Assembly (NCBI RefSeq): GCF_019285775.1
Contig: NZ_CP079105.1
Coordinates: forward strand, 1,488,001 to 1,552,000
Length of the DNA: 64,000 nucleotides
Reading direction: 5' to 3'
Source of the DNA: Skermania piniformis
GTDB taxonomy: Bacteria; Actinomycetota; Actinomycetes; Mycobacteriales; Mycobacteriaceae
Position 1 is the stretch's first letter, and each line of letters starts with the position of its first letter. Under the pieces are notes generated by a model that saw nothing but the letters and a program-made list of their open reading frames with translations, searched no databases and was not told where the DNA came from. The position numbers were made by a program, and so were the translations under genes. This document shows positions 1 to 9,218 of this stretch, piece by piece.

Positions 1-2
1 CG

Positions 3-41
3 CGCGAGGTGGTGCGGCGGGCGCAGGCCCTGGCTTTCTGA
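3..41 (+). CDS. possible C-terminal tail of an unidentified protein (partial, runs off left edge)
   Basis: One plus-strand frame entering from the left edge reads REVVRRAQALAF and stops at TGA 39-41. The residue mix resembles the end of an actinobacterial protein, and a plus-strand gene would be convergent with crtB. Only 12 codons are visible, so no function can be given and the call could be chance. Confidence 0.25.
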   Translation, partial: REVVRRAQALAF

Positions 42-258
42 AAGTTGCAGGTTTCAGAGAAACCGGTTGGTTTTCCGGAATTTATACGGATCACTGGTTC
101 GCGCAGGCGCAAATTTTCGGCAAACCATGGCGTCCGTCGGCTTTGACCGGCTATCATCGTGGTCGGCGGGGCCGCGCGAGCGGTCCCGCGCCAGTTCGAA
201 GCAAAGTTCCGGCAGAGGCCGATAGCGCGGGCTCGCTCCGGCCGTTCGGCCGAGTAGG

Positions 259-1173
259 TCAGTGAGCGGTCCCGCCGGCGAATTCCGCTATGGCGACCGC
301 AGCGCGACGTCGTTTGGGGACCGCGACCCGGCGGTCGAACAGGGCGTAATCGCTCAGCTCGATCCGATCCAGGATCTCGCCGTAGAGCCGGGCAGCGGTG
401 CGGATCCCAGGTCGGACCCGGGGATCGAGCAGGTCGATTCCCGGGTCGGCGGTCCGGTAGCCGGCCCGGTTCACCGCGATCAGATGGGTCAGTGCGCGAC
501 GCATCCGCCGGTCGGTGCGGCCGGTCGTGCGGCACCGCCGCAACAAGGCCTCGTCGACCCCGAATGCGGCCAGTTCGTCCGCCGGCAGGTACACCCGGTC
601 CCGATCCAGATCTTCGGCGACATCGCGGAGGAAGTTGGTCAGCTGGAATGCCTCGCCGAGCGCCGCGGCGGGCCCGGCCGCCTGGGCCGGCGGCACCACC
701 GTGCCCAGCACCGGCAGTAGTTGCAGCCCGATCACCGCGGCCGAGCCGTACATGTAGCGACTCAGCGTGGCCATGTCCGGGTAGCGGTTGCAGAACAGCG
801 GCGAACCGGGCAGATCCATGCGCATCGAATCCAGGAACGCGGTGAAGTAGTCGGCATCGATCCGGTACCGCGTGATGGTGTCGATCGCCGCCAGCAGAAC
901 GAGACGATGCGGACCGGTCGGTTCGGCACGCCCGAGCAGCTGAGCCTCCATCCGATCCAGCTCGGCGGCCGGATCGCCGGTCGGGGTCGGACCGGTCGTA
1001 TCGACGAGATCGTCGGCGGTGCGAGCGAACGCATACAACGCGTGGACCGCTCGTCGTTGCGGCGCCGGGAGGAGCCGGGTCGCCAGATAGTAGGTGCGAC
1101 CGTGTCGGGCGGCACGGCGGCGACACAGTCGGTAGGCATCGTCCAGCTCGGTCGTCGAGGTCGGGGTCGTCAT
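259..1173 (-). CDS. crtB: phytoene synthase CrtB
   Basis: Condenses two geranylgeranyl diphosphates to phytoene, the first committed carotenoid step. The 304-residue protein has both Asp-rich metal-binding motifs of the squalene/phytoene synthase family: DDLVD at about residues 54-58 and DVAED at about 184-188, followed by RVYLP. Family length is about 300. The ATG at 1173 gives the expected N-terminus. An in-frame GTG at 1185 would overlap the stop of the upstream mannosyltransferase as GTGA (1182-1185) and is a real alternative start. It is the last gene of the crtE-crtI-mptA-crtB minus-strand run. Confidence 0.93.
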   Translation of the reverse strand: MTTPTSTTELDDAYRLCRRRAARHGRTYYLATRLLPAPQRRAVHALYAFARTADDLVDTTGPTPTGDPAAELDRMEAQLLGRAEPTGPHRLVLLAAIDTITRYRIDADYFTAFLDSMRMDLPGSPLFCNRYPDMATLSRYMYGSAAVIGLQLLPVLGTVVPPAQAAGPAAALGEAFQLTNFLRDVAEDLDRDRVYLPADELAAFGVDEALLRRCRTTGRTDRRMRRALTHLIAVNRAGYRTADPGIDLLDPRVRPGIRTAARLYGEILDRIELSDYALFDRRVAVPKRRRAAVAIAEFAGGTAH

Positions 1174-1181
1174 GATGTCGG

Positions 1182-2771
1182 TCACCTCGCGGTCGCCACC
1201 GGTGCCGCCGTCGCCGGAGCGGAAGCCCGCAGGTGCAGGGGGTCCACGGTACGCAGCGACCGCGCCGCCACGTACGCAGCAAACCCGGCCAGGCCGACGT
1301 GAGCGAACGAGTACAACCCGATCGAGCCGTCCGGCTGGAACACCAGCATCAACCAGGTGGACAGGCCGACCAGCATCATCGAGGTGCCGGTGGACAGCGC
1401 AAATCCGGCACCCAGCGCCAGCGGCCAGGAGTAGTACCACGGCAGGGCCGCGGGGGAGAGCACGACGATCGCCAGGAACGCGACCAGAATGCCGAGCACC
1501 GCCTCGCGTTCGGTGCGGCGGAACCGCCACCAGGCCCAGACCAGGGCGATCAGCAGGGCGGCGGCGCACACCAGCCGCGTCACCTCCAGCACCGGCGCGA
1601 GCCGCAGCGGCGTCACCCAGGTGACCATGTGCGCGAGGATCGTCGGTAACGACAGCCAGTTCACGATCCGGGCCGATCCGGACAGCGCGGTCAGCCAGCC
1701 GATCCCGACCCCGGCCAGCGCCGAGGTGGTCGCGAACACGGCGGCGAACACGCCGATGCCGAGCCCGGCGGTCTTGGCGAACATGAACAACGGATGGGGC
1801 AGCGGGGCTTGGGCCCCGGCCGTGCGGTCGCCCAACCGCTGCGCGCGGCGCTCTCGTTCGTGCACCATCCAGATCCACACGAGGAACGGCAGCGCGATCC
1901 CCGCGGTCGCCTTGATCGCGACGCCGATCGCGACCAGCACGATCCCGGCCACATGCCGACGCTCCAGGACCAGCGCGATACCGGCGGCCATCAAGCCGAC
2001 CATCAGCATCTCGTTGTGCACCCCGCCGATCAGGTGCACGAGGACCAGGGGATTGAGCACGGCCAGCCAGAGCGCAACCGTCGGTTTGCCGCCCAGATGC
2101 CGCGCCAGGTGCGGGATTGCCCACATCATCAGCGCCAGGCCGGGCAGCATGGTCAGCCGCAACAACATCGTGCCGGCCACCACGTTGTCCCCGACCAGGG
2201 TGGTGATGCCCTCACCGAGCAGCAGGAATGCCGGACCGTACGGTGCGGTGGTGGTGGTCCAGACCTCGCTCACGTTGTCCAGCAACACCCCGGGATTGGC
2301 CACCGGACCGACGGCGTACGGGTCGAAGCCGTCCCGCAACAACGCGCCCTGCGCAAGGTAGGAGTAGGCGTCCCGGCTGAACATCGGCACCGAGAAGAGC
2401 AGTGGGGTCACCCACAGCACGACGGTGGCGCGCAGCGCGTTCAGCGTCACCTGGCCGGCCAGCGTCGCTCGGCCGAGCCGAACCCAGGCGGCGATCATCG
2501 CCAGCACGCCGATCCACACCACGATGGTGGCCAGCACCAAGCCGTGGCCGAACCGCATCCAGGACAGATGTGCGGCCTCCAGCAGCGGATCGACCCGCCG
2601 GACGCTACCGGCGCCGAGCCCGCCGACGGTGATCAGTACCGCACCGACGGTGCCCAGCGCAGCGGCGTGTCCCTCGGCCGTCTGCAGGAACACCCGGAAC
2701 GCCCGGACCCGGGTCGGCAGCGCACGCGGGCTCGCCGGAGCCTCCGGTGGGGCGGATCCGGGGAGCGACAT
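1182..2771 (-). CDS. mptA: alpha-(1->6)-mannopyranosyltransferase, MptA-like
   Basis: Polytopic GT-C mannosyltransferase expected to use polyprenyl-phosphomannose to elongate the alpha-1,6-mannan core of lipomannan/LAM on the periplasmic side of the membrane. The 529-residue product has about a dozen hydrophobic segments and the conserved acidic loop motif RDAYSY typical of the family. The ATG at 2771 begins MSLPGSAP; the open frame continues upstream, but with no plausible start. In M. tuberculosis mptA (Rv2174) lies beside idsA2 and the metF-like gene, as here, which favours MptA over MptB. Here it is enclosed by carotenoid genes. Confidence 0.85.
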   Translation of the reverse strand: MSLPGSAPPEAPASPRALPTRVRAFRVFLQTAEGHAAALGTVGAVLITVGGLGAGSVRRVDPLLEAAHLSWMRFGHGLVLATIVVWIGVLAMIAAWVRLGRATLAGQVTLNALRATVVLWVTPLLFSVPMFSRDAYSYLAQGALLRDGFDPYAVGPVANPGVLLDNVSEVWTTTTAPYGPAFLLLGEGITTLVGDNVVAGTMLLRLTMLPGLALMMWAIPHLARHLGGKPTVALWLAVLNPLVLVHLIGGVHNEMLMVGLMAAGIALVLERRHVAGIVLVAIGVAIKATAGIALPFLVWIWMVHERERRAQRLGDRTAGAQAPLPHPLFMFAKTAGLGIGVFAAVFATTSALAGVGIGWLTALSGSARIVNWLSLPTILAHMVTWVTPLRLAPVLEVTRLVCAAALLIALVWAWWRFRRTEREAVLGILVAFLAIVVLSPAALPWYYSWPLALGAGFALSTGTSMMLVGLSTWLMLVFQPDGSIGLYSFAHVGLAGFAAYVAARSLRTVDPLHLRASAPATAAPVATAR

Positions 2772-2836
2772 CCGGGCATTCCCCCGAGCTGGTGCGGGCG
2801 GCCGCAGCCGCGTGTCGAGCAGGTCGACCGATGAGT

Positions 2837-4399
2837 TTAGTGGGTTCCGACCGGATCGCCGGTCGAGCGGGTCGAGTGCTCGCCGGTGATTCGCGCTGCC
2901 GCCAGTTTGCCGGACAGCAGCACCGTCGGCACGCCGACGCCGGGCGTGGTGCCACAACCGGCCAAGACCAGGTTGTCGCGGCCGCGAACCAGGTTACGAG
3001 GACGGAACGGACCGGTTTGCCGGAATACATGCGCGAGGGCGAACGGGGTCCCCGCCACCATGCCTTGCGCGTGCCACGTGGCCGGTGTGTCGAGGTGGTC
3101 CACGGCGAATCCGGCGGCAACGCCCGGGTAGCCCCGCGCTTCCAACGTGTCCAGCAGTTCGGTCTGATAGGTCGGACCGAACCGGTCCCAGTCCAACGGC
3201 GCCGACTTCAGGTTCGGGCACGGCGCCAACACCGACAGCGGCTCGCGATCGCCGTCGGCGTGCTGCTGCAGCTGCCCCGGGTCGGTCAGCGCGGGTCGGG
3301 TGAGCAGCAGTGACGGGTCGGCCATCACCCGGCCGTGGCGGGCGGTGATCTCGGCGAACGTGGTCTGCCAGGCGGCGCCGAAATCGATCGTGTGGTGTGC
3401 CTGTGCCGCCCAGTGCCGGGTGACGGCGGTCGGGATCGTGCCGTGGAGTACCACCGCCGACGGTGCAGCGCGCAACGGGCGCCGGATCCGCACGCCGAAT
3501 CGGTCGGCGGAGCCGAGGTCGGCGGTCAGCACCACCGCGTCGCAATCCAGGACCCCGGCGGTGGTCCGGACCGCCCGGGCGCGCCGCCCGGCGTAGTCGA
3601 TGCCGGTCACCTCGGTGTTCAGCACGACCTGCCCGCCGGCCGCGGTGACCGCCGCGGCCAGGGCCGCCGGCACCGCGTGCATCCCGCCGATCGGGTAGAA
3701 AACACCCAGCGAGGTGTCCATATGCGCGATCGCGGCGTAGATGGCGAGGGCGCGGTCGGGCGCGACCCCGGCGTAGAGCGCCTGGAAGGTGAACAGCCGG
3801 CGCAACCGGGGATCGGCGATCCGCCGGTCCACCTGGTGGCCGAGCCGGCCGAAGCCGCCGTGTCGGACCAACCGAGCCAGCGCAGCAGGGTCGGCGAGCA
3901 TGTCCAGCGGGTTGTCGAAGTTCGCGTCCAGGAACGGTCCGTACTCCGTCTCGAACACCGTGGCCAGCCAGGCACGCAGTCGGCGGTAGCCGCGTTCGTC
4001 GTCCGGCCCGCAGGTCCGGGCCACTTCGGCCGCCATCCGGTCCGGGTCGGCGTAGACGTCGATCGTCGAGTGGTCGGCGAAGCGGCCGTGGTAGGAGGGG
4101 GCGAGCGGCACGATCTGCAGACCTACCGCCGCGCGATCACTGCCGACGGCGGCGAGGGCTTCGTCGATCAGCCCGGGCATGGTCAGCACCGTCGCGCCGT
4201 TGTCGATCGCGTAGTCCGAGCCGTCGCGCCCGGCCAGCCGGTAGCGGCCCATTCGCCCGCCCGGGTGATCGGCCCGCTCGACCACGGTGACGTCGCGGCC
4301 GGCGCCGATCAGGTGTAAGGCGGCGGCCAGACCGGCCAGCCCGGCGCCGACCACCACCACCCGATCGGTTCGGCCCGCAACGCTGCGGAGCCGACTCAT
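2837..4399 (-). CDS. crtI: phytoene desaturase CrtI
   Basis: FAD-dependent desaturase that converts phytoene stepwise to lycopene. The 520-residue protein has the N-terminal dinucleotide-binding motif GAGLAG at residues 18-23, an acidic residue after the second strand (VVERADHPGGRMG), and the C-terminal CrtI-type FAD motif around GCGTTPGVGVPTVLLSG. Its ATG overlaps the crtE stop as ATGA (4396-4399), so it is probably translationally coupled. A 65-nt gap separates it from mptA. The similar oxidoreductase at 19186-20763 is a better match to the CrtO ketolase, so this copy is the desaturase. Confidence 0.9.
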   Translation of the reverse strand: MSRLRSVAGRTDRVVVVGAGLAGLAAALHLIGAGRDVTVVERADHPGGRMGRYRLAGRDGSDYAIDNGATVLTMPGLIDEALAAVGSDRAAVGLQIVPLAPSYHGRFADHSTIDVYADPDRMAAEVARTCGPDDERGYRRLRAWLATVFETEYGPFLDANFDNPLDMLADPAALARLVRHGGFGRLGHQVDRRIADPRLRRLFTFQALYAGVAPDRALAIYAAIAHMDTSLGVFYPIGGMHAVPAALAAAVTAAGGQVVLNTEVTGIDYAGRRARAVRTTAGVLDCDAVVLTADLGSADRFGVRIRRPLRAAPSAVVLHGTIPTAVTRHWAAQAHHTIDFGAAWQTTFAEITARHGRVMADPSLLLTRPALTDPGQLQQHADGDREPLSVLAPCPNLKSAPLDWDRFGPTYQTELLDTLEARGYPGVAAGFAVDHLDTPATWHAQGMVAGTPFALAHVFRQTGPFRPRNLVRGRDNLVLAGCGTTPGVGVPTVLLSGKLAAARITGEHSTRSTGDPVGTH

Positions 4400-5493
4400 G
4401 CGCTGCGCCGGGTAGCGGCCTCGGCCATCGCGGTCAGTTCGGCCTGTGCCGCCGGCGTCGCCGAGCTGCGGTGCAGCGTGGTCAGGCCGCGCTCGGTCAA
4501 CTCGGCGATCCGGGACTCGACGTCGTCGGCCGCGCCCAGTTCGGTGATCAGCGTGCGGAGGCGTTCGACGGCGGCGTCGTCCAGATCGGTGCCGATGCTG
4601 CGCCGGAGCAGCTGGGCGGCGGCCGGATCGGTCGCATCGGCCCGTTGCAGGGCAACGGCGAGCAGCACCGTCCGTTTGCCCTCGCGCAGGTCGTCGCCGG
4701 ACGGTTTCCCGGTCACCGCCGGGTCTCCGAACACCCCCAGCAGGTCGTCGCGCAGCTGGAAGGCGATCCCGATGTCGGTGCCGAACGCGCGGTAGTCGGC
4801 GATCAGGTCGGCCGGCGCGCCGGCGATCGCGGCGCCCAGGTGCAGCGGCCGCTCGACGGTGTAGGCGGCGGTCTTGTACCGGTTGATCCGCATCGCGGTG
4901 CGCACCGATTCGTCGGTACCGGCCTCGCCGAACACGTCCATCAGCTGTCCGGCGAGCACCTCGGTGCGCATCGCCGACCACACCGGCTGCACCCGCGTCA
5001 GGGCGGCCGAATCCAGGCCGGCCCCGTGCAGCATGTCGTCGGCCCAGGCCAGGGCCAGGTCGCCGAGCAGGATCGCGGTGTTGACGCCGAACCGGGCGGC
5101 ACCGCCGGACCAGCCACGATCGGCATGTTGTGCGGCGAAGGTGACGTGCACGGTGGGAAAGCCGCGGCGGTTGCGGGACCCGTCGATGATGTCGTCGTGC
5201 ACGAGCGCGCACGCTTGGATGAGTTCGAGCGCGGTGCACGCGCGCAGGACCGCGGCCGCGGCCGGTCCGCTCGCGGCCCCGCCCGCGCCGAGCCAGCCGG
5301 TCCAGGCGAACGCGGGCCGGGTCCGTTTGCCGCCGCGCAAGGCGAACCACTCCAGCTCGGCCACGGCTTCGGCGAAGTCGGCGCCGATCTCGGTCACCGC
5401 CGACCGGCGCGCGACGAAGTAGTCGGCCAGCGTGGCATCCACCGCCGCTGGGAATGCCGACCGGGTGATCGGCAGCACGGTGTCGGTGCGCAC
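4396..5493 (-). CDS. crtE: geranylgeranyl diphosphate synthase (CrtE/IdsA family)
   Basis: Trans-isoprenyl diphosphate synthase that makes GGPP for CrtB. The 365-residue protein has the first Asp-rich motif DDIID at residues 100-104, the second motif DDLLG (within LRDDLLGVFGD), and GGKRTRP near the N-terminus. A GTG start at 5493 is chosen because GAGGAAAGG lies a few bases upstream; further upstream the frame has no convincing initiation site. It heads the minus-strand crt operon, divergent from metF. It sits where M. tuberculosis has idsA2 (Rv2173), so it is likely orthologous and may also serve other prenyl pathways. Confidence 0.9.
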   Translation of the reverse strand: MRTDTVLPITRSAFPAAVDATLADYFVARRSAVTEIGADFAEAVAELEWFALRGGKRTRPAFAWTGWLGAGGAASGPAAAAVLRACTALELIQACALVHDDIIDGSRNRRGFPTVHVTFAAQHADRGWSGGAARFGVNTAILLGDLALAWADDMLHGAGLDSAALTRVQPVWSAMRTEVLAGQLMDVFGEAGTDESVRTAMRINRYKTAAYTVERPLHLGAAIAGAPADLIADYRAFGTDIGIAFQLRDDLLGVFGDPAVTGKPSGDDLREGKRTVLLAVALQRADATDPAAAQLLRRSIGTDLDDAAVERLRTLITELGAADDVESRIAELTERGLTTLHRSSATPAAQAELTAMAEAATRRSA

Positions 5494-5564
5494 GTCGGCC
5501 TTTCCTCGGGATCGATTCCCGGTCAGCCTAGTCGGCGCGGCACTGTTGCACGGATCGGCCGCCG

Positions 5565-5570
5565 TAGACT
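5565..5570 (+). promoter_or_regulatory. -10 element of a possibly leaderless metF promoter
   Basis: TAGACT at 5565-5570 is a good actinobacterial -10 hexamer, and its expected transcription start falls on or next to the metF GTG at 5577. No Shine-Dalgarno sequence precedes that GTG, which fits a leaderless transcript. No clear -35 at standard spacing is visible. On the other strand TAGGCT (5530-5525) could be the -10 for crtE. Confidence 0.45.
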
Positions 5571-5576
5571 GTTCGC

Positions 5577-6563
5577 GTGGTGGTGGAGCGCGGCCGGGAC
5601 GGGCGTGGTGAGGTGGGTTCGCCGGTTCCGACGGTGGTCGAGCGGCTGCATGCGTGTTCCGGGGCGCTGCCACCGTTTTCGGTGGAGTTCTCGCCCCCGC
5701 GAGACGGGGCCGCCGAGTCGCGGCTGTGGCGGGCGGTGCGGGTGTTCGAGGGCATGCGCCCGGCCTTCGTCTCGATGACCTACGGTGCGGGCGGTTCCAC
5801 CCGGGATCGGACGGTGCGGGTCACCGGCGAGTTGGCCGAGCAGACCACGCTCCTGCCGGTCGCGCACCTGACCGCGGTCGGTCATCACATCGGCGAGTTG
5901 CGGTCGATGGTCGGCGCCTACGCCGACCGCGGCATTCGCAACATTCTGGTGTTGCGCGGTGACCCGCCCGGTGACCCGACCGGTGAGTGGCGGCGCCACC
6001 CGGGCGGGGTGGAGTACGCCGACGAACTGGTCCGATTGGTGTGCGAGCTCGGCGACTTCCATGTCGGGGTGGCCTCGTTCCCCGAGGGGCACCCGCGCTC
6101 GCCGGACCTCGAAACCGACACGAAGTACCTGGTGGGAAAGCTGCGCGCCGGCGCGGAGTACTCGATCACGCAAGTGTTCTTCGATGTCGAGCACTATCTG
6201 CGGTTACGTGACCGGGTCGCGGCGGCCGATCCGGTCGAGGCGATGAAGCCGATCATCCCGGAGCTGATGCCGATCACCTCGCTGCGCTCGGTGCGCGCGA
6301 TGCTGCGGCTGTCCGGCTCGGCGTTGCCCTCCGATCTGGAACGCAGGTTGACGGCCGCGGCCGGCGACGGTCCGGAGGAGAACCGAGCCGCGGTACGCGA
6401 GGTGGGGATCGAGGTGGCAACGGTGATGGCGCAGCGGCTGATCGACGAGGGGGTGCCGGGTCTGCACTTCATCACGCTGAACTTCGCCAAGGCAACCGGT
6501 GAGGTGCTGGCCAATCTGGGCTACGGGGCGCGGGGCGGTGGGGTAGGGGTCGCGTCGGCCTAG
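5577..6563 (+). CDS. metF: methylenetetrahydrofolate reductase family protein
   Basis: TIM-barrel enzyme of the MetF family, reducing 5,10-methylene-THF to 5-methyl-THF for methionine synthesis. The 328-residue sequence shows the family motifs FSVEFSPP near the N-terminus, TYGAGGS, and LRGDPP, and ends with HFITLNFAKAT. It matches the Rv2172c-type homologue beside idsA2 in mycobacteria. The mycobacterial versions have been discussed as non-canonical reductases, so the electron donor is uncertain. The start is the GTG 7 nt after a -10-like TAGACT. Its TAG stop overlaps tail to tail with the glycosyltransferase gene. Confidence 0.85.
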   Translation: MVVERGRDGRGEVGSPVPTVVERLHACSGALPPFSVEFSPPRDGAAESRLWRAVRVFEGMRPAFVSMTYGAGGSTRDRTVRVTGELAEQTTLLPVAHLTAVGHHIGELRSMVGAYADRGIRNILVLRGDPPGDPTGEWRRHPGGVEYADELVRLVCELGDFHVGVASFPEGHPRSPDLETDTKYLVGKLRAGAEYSITQVFFDVEHYLRLRDRVAAADPVEAMKPIIPELMPITSLRSVRAMLRLSGSALPSDLERRLTAAAGDGPEENRAAVREVGIEVATVMAQRLIDEGVPGLHFITLNFAKATGEVLANLGYGARGGGVGVASA

Positions 6564-7732
6564 CGAGAGCCACGAGAAGCTCTCGCTGCTGTTCGTCGCC
6601 GGGCCGGAAGTGGTCGGCCCCGCCAGGTGAGTCGGCCGGTCCGGGCCGCCCGCCGGGATCGGGCTCCGAGCAGCAGATAGGCCAGCACCGACACCGGATG
6701 CAGCGCCGCAGCCGGGTCCCAGCCGGCACCTTCCAGCCGCCGCGCGAGCAGCCGGGAACCGACCGCAGCGGTGTAACCGGCGACGCCCCAGCGTCGGGTC
6801 GGGCCGGCCCCGGTCAGTGCGGCGAGCGGCGGGACCAGATACGTGAGGGTGAGCAGGGCGGTTACCGCGGCGTGGGCGGGGCCGGGGTAGGCCGACCACA
6901 ACCACCGGGAATAGCCGCGCGTCAATTCCGCCGCGTCGCGATACATCCGGCAGGACGCCAGACCGTTCGCCGCGACCAGCTCGGTGGATACCCCGGCGTC
7001 GCGCAGCGCCCGCGCCAGATCCAGATCTTCGGTGACCGATCCGGCCACCGCGGCATGCCCACCGACCCGCCGGTACGCGGTCGGATCGAACACCAGGAAC
7101 TGGCCGCAGGCCACCGCGGTGGACCGGCGCCGGGACCGATTCGCCGGCCGGATCGGCAGGCTGACACTCCACGACCAGGCCAGCAGCGGCTGTACCAGCC
7201 GTTCGGCCGGCGTCCGGGCGTCCTGCCGCGGCCACGGTGCCACCAGCCCGGTACCCCGCCGGCGCAACCGCGCCACCGCGGCCGCGATCGCCTGGTCGGT
7301 CAGGCGCACGTCGGCGTCGAGGAAAACCAGCACCTCGGTCGGCCGTGCGTGCTCGGCCAACCGGGCACACGCCGCGGCCTTGCCCGTCCAGCCCGGCGGC
7401 GGCTCGCCGGAACCCGTGAGCACCTCGAATCGATCGTCGCGGGCGGTGGTCCGGCGGGCCAGCTCGCCGGTGCCGTCGGCGGAGGCGTCGTCGAGCACCA
7501 GCACCCGCAACCGCGGCACCCCCCGTTGCCGTTGCAGGTCGGCCAGCAGATCAGGCAGGCGGTGCGCCTCGTCCCGTGCGGGAATGCAGACCAGTACCGG
7601 CTCGAGCACGGCCGCGCCGGGTCGTAACCGCGGCATGGTGATCAGGTTGAGCGCGGCGATCGCCAACCCGGACAGCGCGAGCAGGGTGCCGGCCGGCGCC
7701 ACCCGGGCGGTCAGCGCGGCTGTTGCTGCCAC
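6560..7732 (-). CDS. family 2 glycosyltransferase, probably carotenoid-modifying (CruC/CrtQ-like)
   Basis: GT-A fold family 2 glycosyltransferase of 390 residues. It has an N-terminal hydrophobic anchor (about residues 12-33), a nucleotide-sugar-binding region (IPARDEAHRLP then VLDDASADGTG), the DXD-type LDADVR, an acceptor-site EDLDLARALRDAG, and two or three C-terminal membrane segments. It lies at the end of the mks-cruF-lppM run and overlaps lppM by 22 bp. Next to a CruF-like gene and within 1 kb of crtE/crtI, a role in glycosylating a hydroxylated carotenoid is the best inference. The acceptor is not shown by the sequence. Confidence 0.75.
   Translation of the reverse strand: MAATAALTARVAPAGTLLALSGLAIAALNLITMPRLRPGAAVLEPVLVCIPARDEAHRLPDLLADLQRQRGVPRLRVLVLDDASADGTGELARRTTARDDRFEVLTGSGEPPPGWTGKAAACARLAEHARPTEVLVFLDADVRLTDQAIAAAVARLRRRGTGLVAPWPRQDARTPAERLVQPLLAWSWSVSLPIRPANRSRRRSTAVACGQFLVFDPTAYRRVGGHAAVAGSVTEDLDLARALRDAGVSTELVAANGLASCRMYRDAAELTRGYSRWLWSAYPGPAHAAVTALLTLTYLVPPLAALTGAGPTRRWGVAGYTAAVGSRLLARRLEGAGWDPAAALHPVSVLAYLLLGARSRRAARTGRLTWRGRPLPARRRTAARASRGSR
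6562..6587. terminator. inverted repeat at the convergent metF / glycosyltransferase ends
   Basis: AGCGAGAGC (6562-6570) and GCTCTCGCT (6579-6587) form a perfect 9-bp stem with an 8-nt loop. It begins inside the metF stop codon and lies in the last codons of the opposing gene. No T-run follows, as is common in high-GC actinobacteria. Its position suits a bidirectional terminator. Confidence 0.55.
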
Positions 7733-8430
7733 CGGTCCGAGCTGCCGTCACCGGCACCGACGATCGGCTGGCGCGGGCGGGTGCGGTAGGCGAGAGCCGC
7801 GACGATCCCGGTCACGCCGATCGTCGCGCCGACGACGATCCCGGCCCAACCGGCGAAGTCACGGGTGTTCGGATCGGCGTACCGCACCTCGGCGCGGATG
7901 TTGGTCACGTCGCCCGCCGGCAGCTTCCAGGAGACGATCGAATCGCCGTCCCGGATACCGTTCGTGGTTGCCACCCGGGCCGGGAAGGCCATCGTGAACT
8001 GGACGTCGCTGCCCTCGGTGGGCACCTTTTTCAGATCCACCCGACCGGTCAGCGAGACCAGATCGCCGGTCCGGGTCAGCTGGATCTGGAACAGGCCCTG
8101 CGACTGATCGAACAGCTGGCCCAGCGACGGGACGTCGCCGAACGACAGTCCGCTGAAGAATGCCTGGCTGCCGACATAGCCGTCCTGGTTGTATTCCTGT
8201 ACCCGGACCTTGCCGCCCAGCGAATCGGGCACCTCCATCTGCGGGCCCTTGTCGTTCTCGTCGCGTGGTGGGGTGGCGCCGACGATCTGCCCGGAGACCT
8301 TGTCGTCGGCGGAGATCCCCATCGACACCTGGACCCGCAAGCAGCCGGCGAGCAACGGGGCAAGCATCAGCGCCAAGCCGAGAATCGACGCGATGCGGCG
8401 GATCCGAGTGGGAGACGTCGAGCGCAGCAC
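7711..8430 (-). CDS. lppM: lipoprotein LppM
   Basis: Envelope lipoprotein of 239 residues, matching mycobacterial LppM (Rv2171) in architecture: an N-terminal signal with lipobox LAGC, a soluble beta-rich domain of about 150 residues, then one transmembrane helix near the C-terminus (AGIVVGATIGVTGIVAALAY) and a short basic tail. Known LppM has a lipid-binding fold and affects phagosome trafficking; the role here is unknown. The start is GTG 8430, five nt after the cruF-like stop. Its 3' end overlaps the glycosyltransferase start by 22 bp. It sits between two carotenoid genes in one apparent transcript. Confidence 0.85.
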   Translation of the reverse strand: MLRSTSPTRIRRIASILGLALMLAPLLAGCLRVQVSMGISADDKVSGQIVGATPPRDENDKGPQMEVPDSLGGKVRVQEYNQDGYVGSQAFFSGLSFGDVPSLGQLFDQSQGLFQIQLTRTGDLVSLTGRVDLKKVPTEGSDVQFTMAFPARVATTNGIRDGDSIVSWKLPAGDVTNIRAEVRYADPNTRDFAGWAGIVVGATIGVTGIVAALAYRTRPRQPIVGAGDGSSDRWQQQPR

Positions 8431-8435
8431 AACCG

Positions 8436-9218
8436 TTATCGTGCCATGTCGGTTCGACGGATCGACCGGCGGCGCGACCAGGCCAGCAGCAGCGGCACTC
8501 CGAGTGTGCCCATGCCGACCAGACCATAGAGCGCCGACCAGTGCAGGTTCGGGTTGCCGAGCAGCAGACCGTGTGCCACCGCAGAGCCGAGCCAGGTCCA
8601 GCAGAACAACCCGACCGGAACCGCCGGACTGCCGGTCGCCGGCCGAGCCCGGTCGGCGAGGGCGAGTATCACGGTCGCCATCACCGCTGTGACGATCAGC
8701 CAGCCCAGGTAGTTGGAGTACGGGATTGCCAGCGGGCCCAGCCCGGGCAGGGTCGGTCCGGCGGCGCACCAGCTCCATTGCCCGTCGGCGACCATCTGCG
8801 GGTCGAGGTAGAGGTCCCAACCGGTCATCGCCGTGGCGATCGCGGCAATGCGGGTCGCTCTGCGTCGCCAGACCAGTGTGGCGACGACGAACACCGGGTA
8901 GCTGCCGGCCGTCCAGGCCAGCGGGATCACCAGTGGGACGCCGGCGAGATCCGGGCCGAGCCGGCCGACGGCGTAGTCGTAGCAACCGAACGGGAATCCG
9001 GTCTCGGTGCCGACCGCTTCGGCGACCAACCCGATCCCCGCAGTAGTTGCACCGAATGCGGCGGCGAACCGGACGCCGCGGGTCGCGGCCGCATGGCTCA
9101 GCGCGGCAGCGGCACCGAAGCCGACCACCGCGACGGTCAGCCAATCCCGGGTCCCGCCGTGCGACAGCGGGTAGCCGATCTGCGCGGCGACACACCCGAG
9201 GGCGAGCAGCAGGGTCAC
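8436..9218 (-). CDS. cruF: carotenoid biosynthesis protein, CruF-like (DUF422) hydratase
   Basis: Integral membrane protein of 260 residues with about seven hydrophobic segments. Conserved stretches such as [33 protein letters not shown] and a late [12 protein letters not shown] are characteristic of the CruF carotenoid 1',2'-hydratase family. Such enzymes add water to the end group of an acyclic or monocyclic carotenoid, giving the hydroxyl that is then glycosylated. The GTG start at 9218 overlaps the mksB stop as GTGA (9215-9218), so translation is likely coupled to the condensin gene upstream. lppM follows after five nt. Confidence 0.8.
   Translation of the reverse strand: MTLLLALGCVAAQIGYPLSHGGTRDWLTVAVVGFGAAAALSHAAATRGVRFAAAFGATTAGIGLVAEAVGTETGFPFGCYDYAVGRLGPDLAGVPLVIPLAWTAGSYPVFVVATLVWRRRATRIAAIATAMTGWDLYLDPQMVADGQWSWCAAGPTLPGLGPLAIPYSNYLGWLIVTAVMATVILALADRARPATGSPAVPVGLFCWTWLGSAVAHGLLLGNPNLHWSALYGLVGMGTLGVPLLLAWSRRRSIRRTDMAR

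Noticed and set aside
225-258. CGGCCG-TT-CGGCCG as a terminator of crtB
   Set aside because: Arms are self-complementary with only a 2-nt loop, expected by chance in GC-rich sequence.
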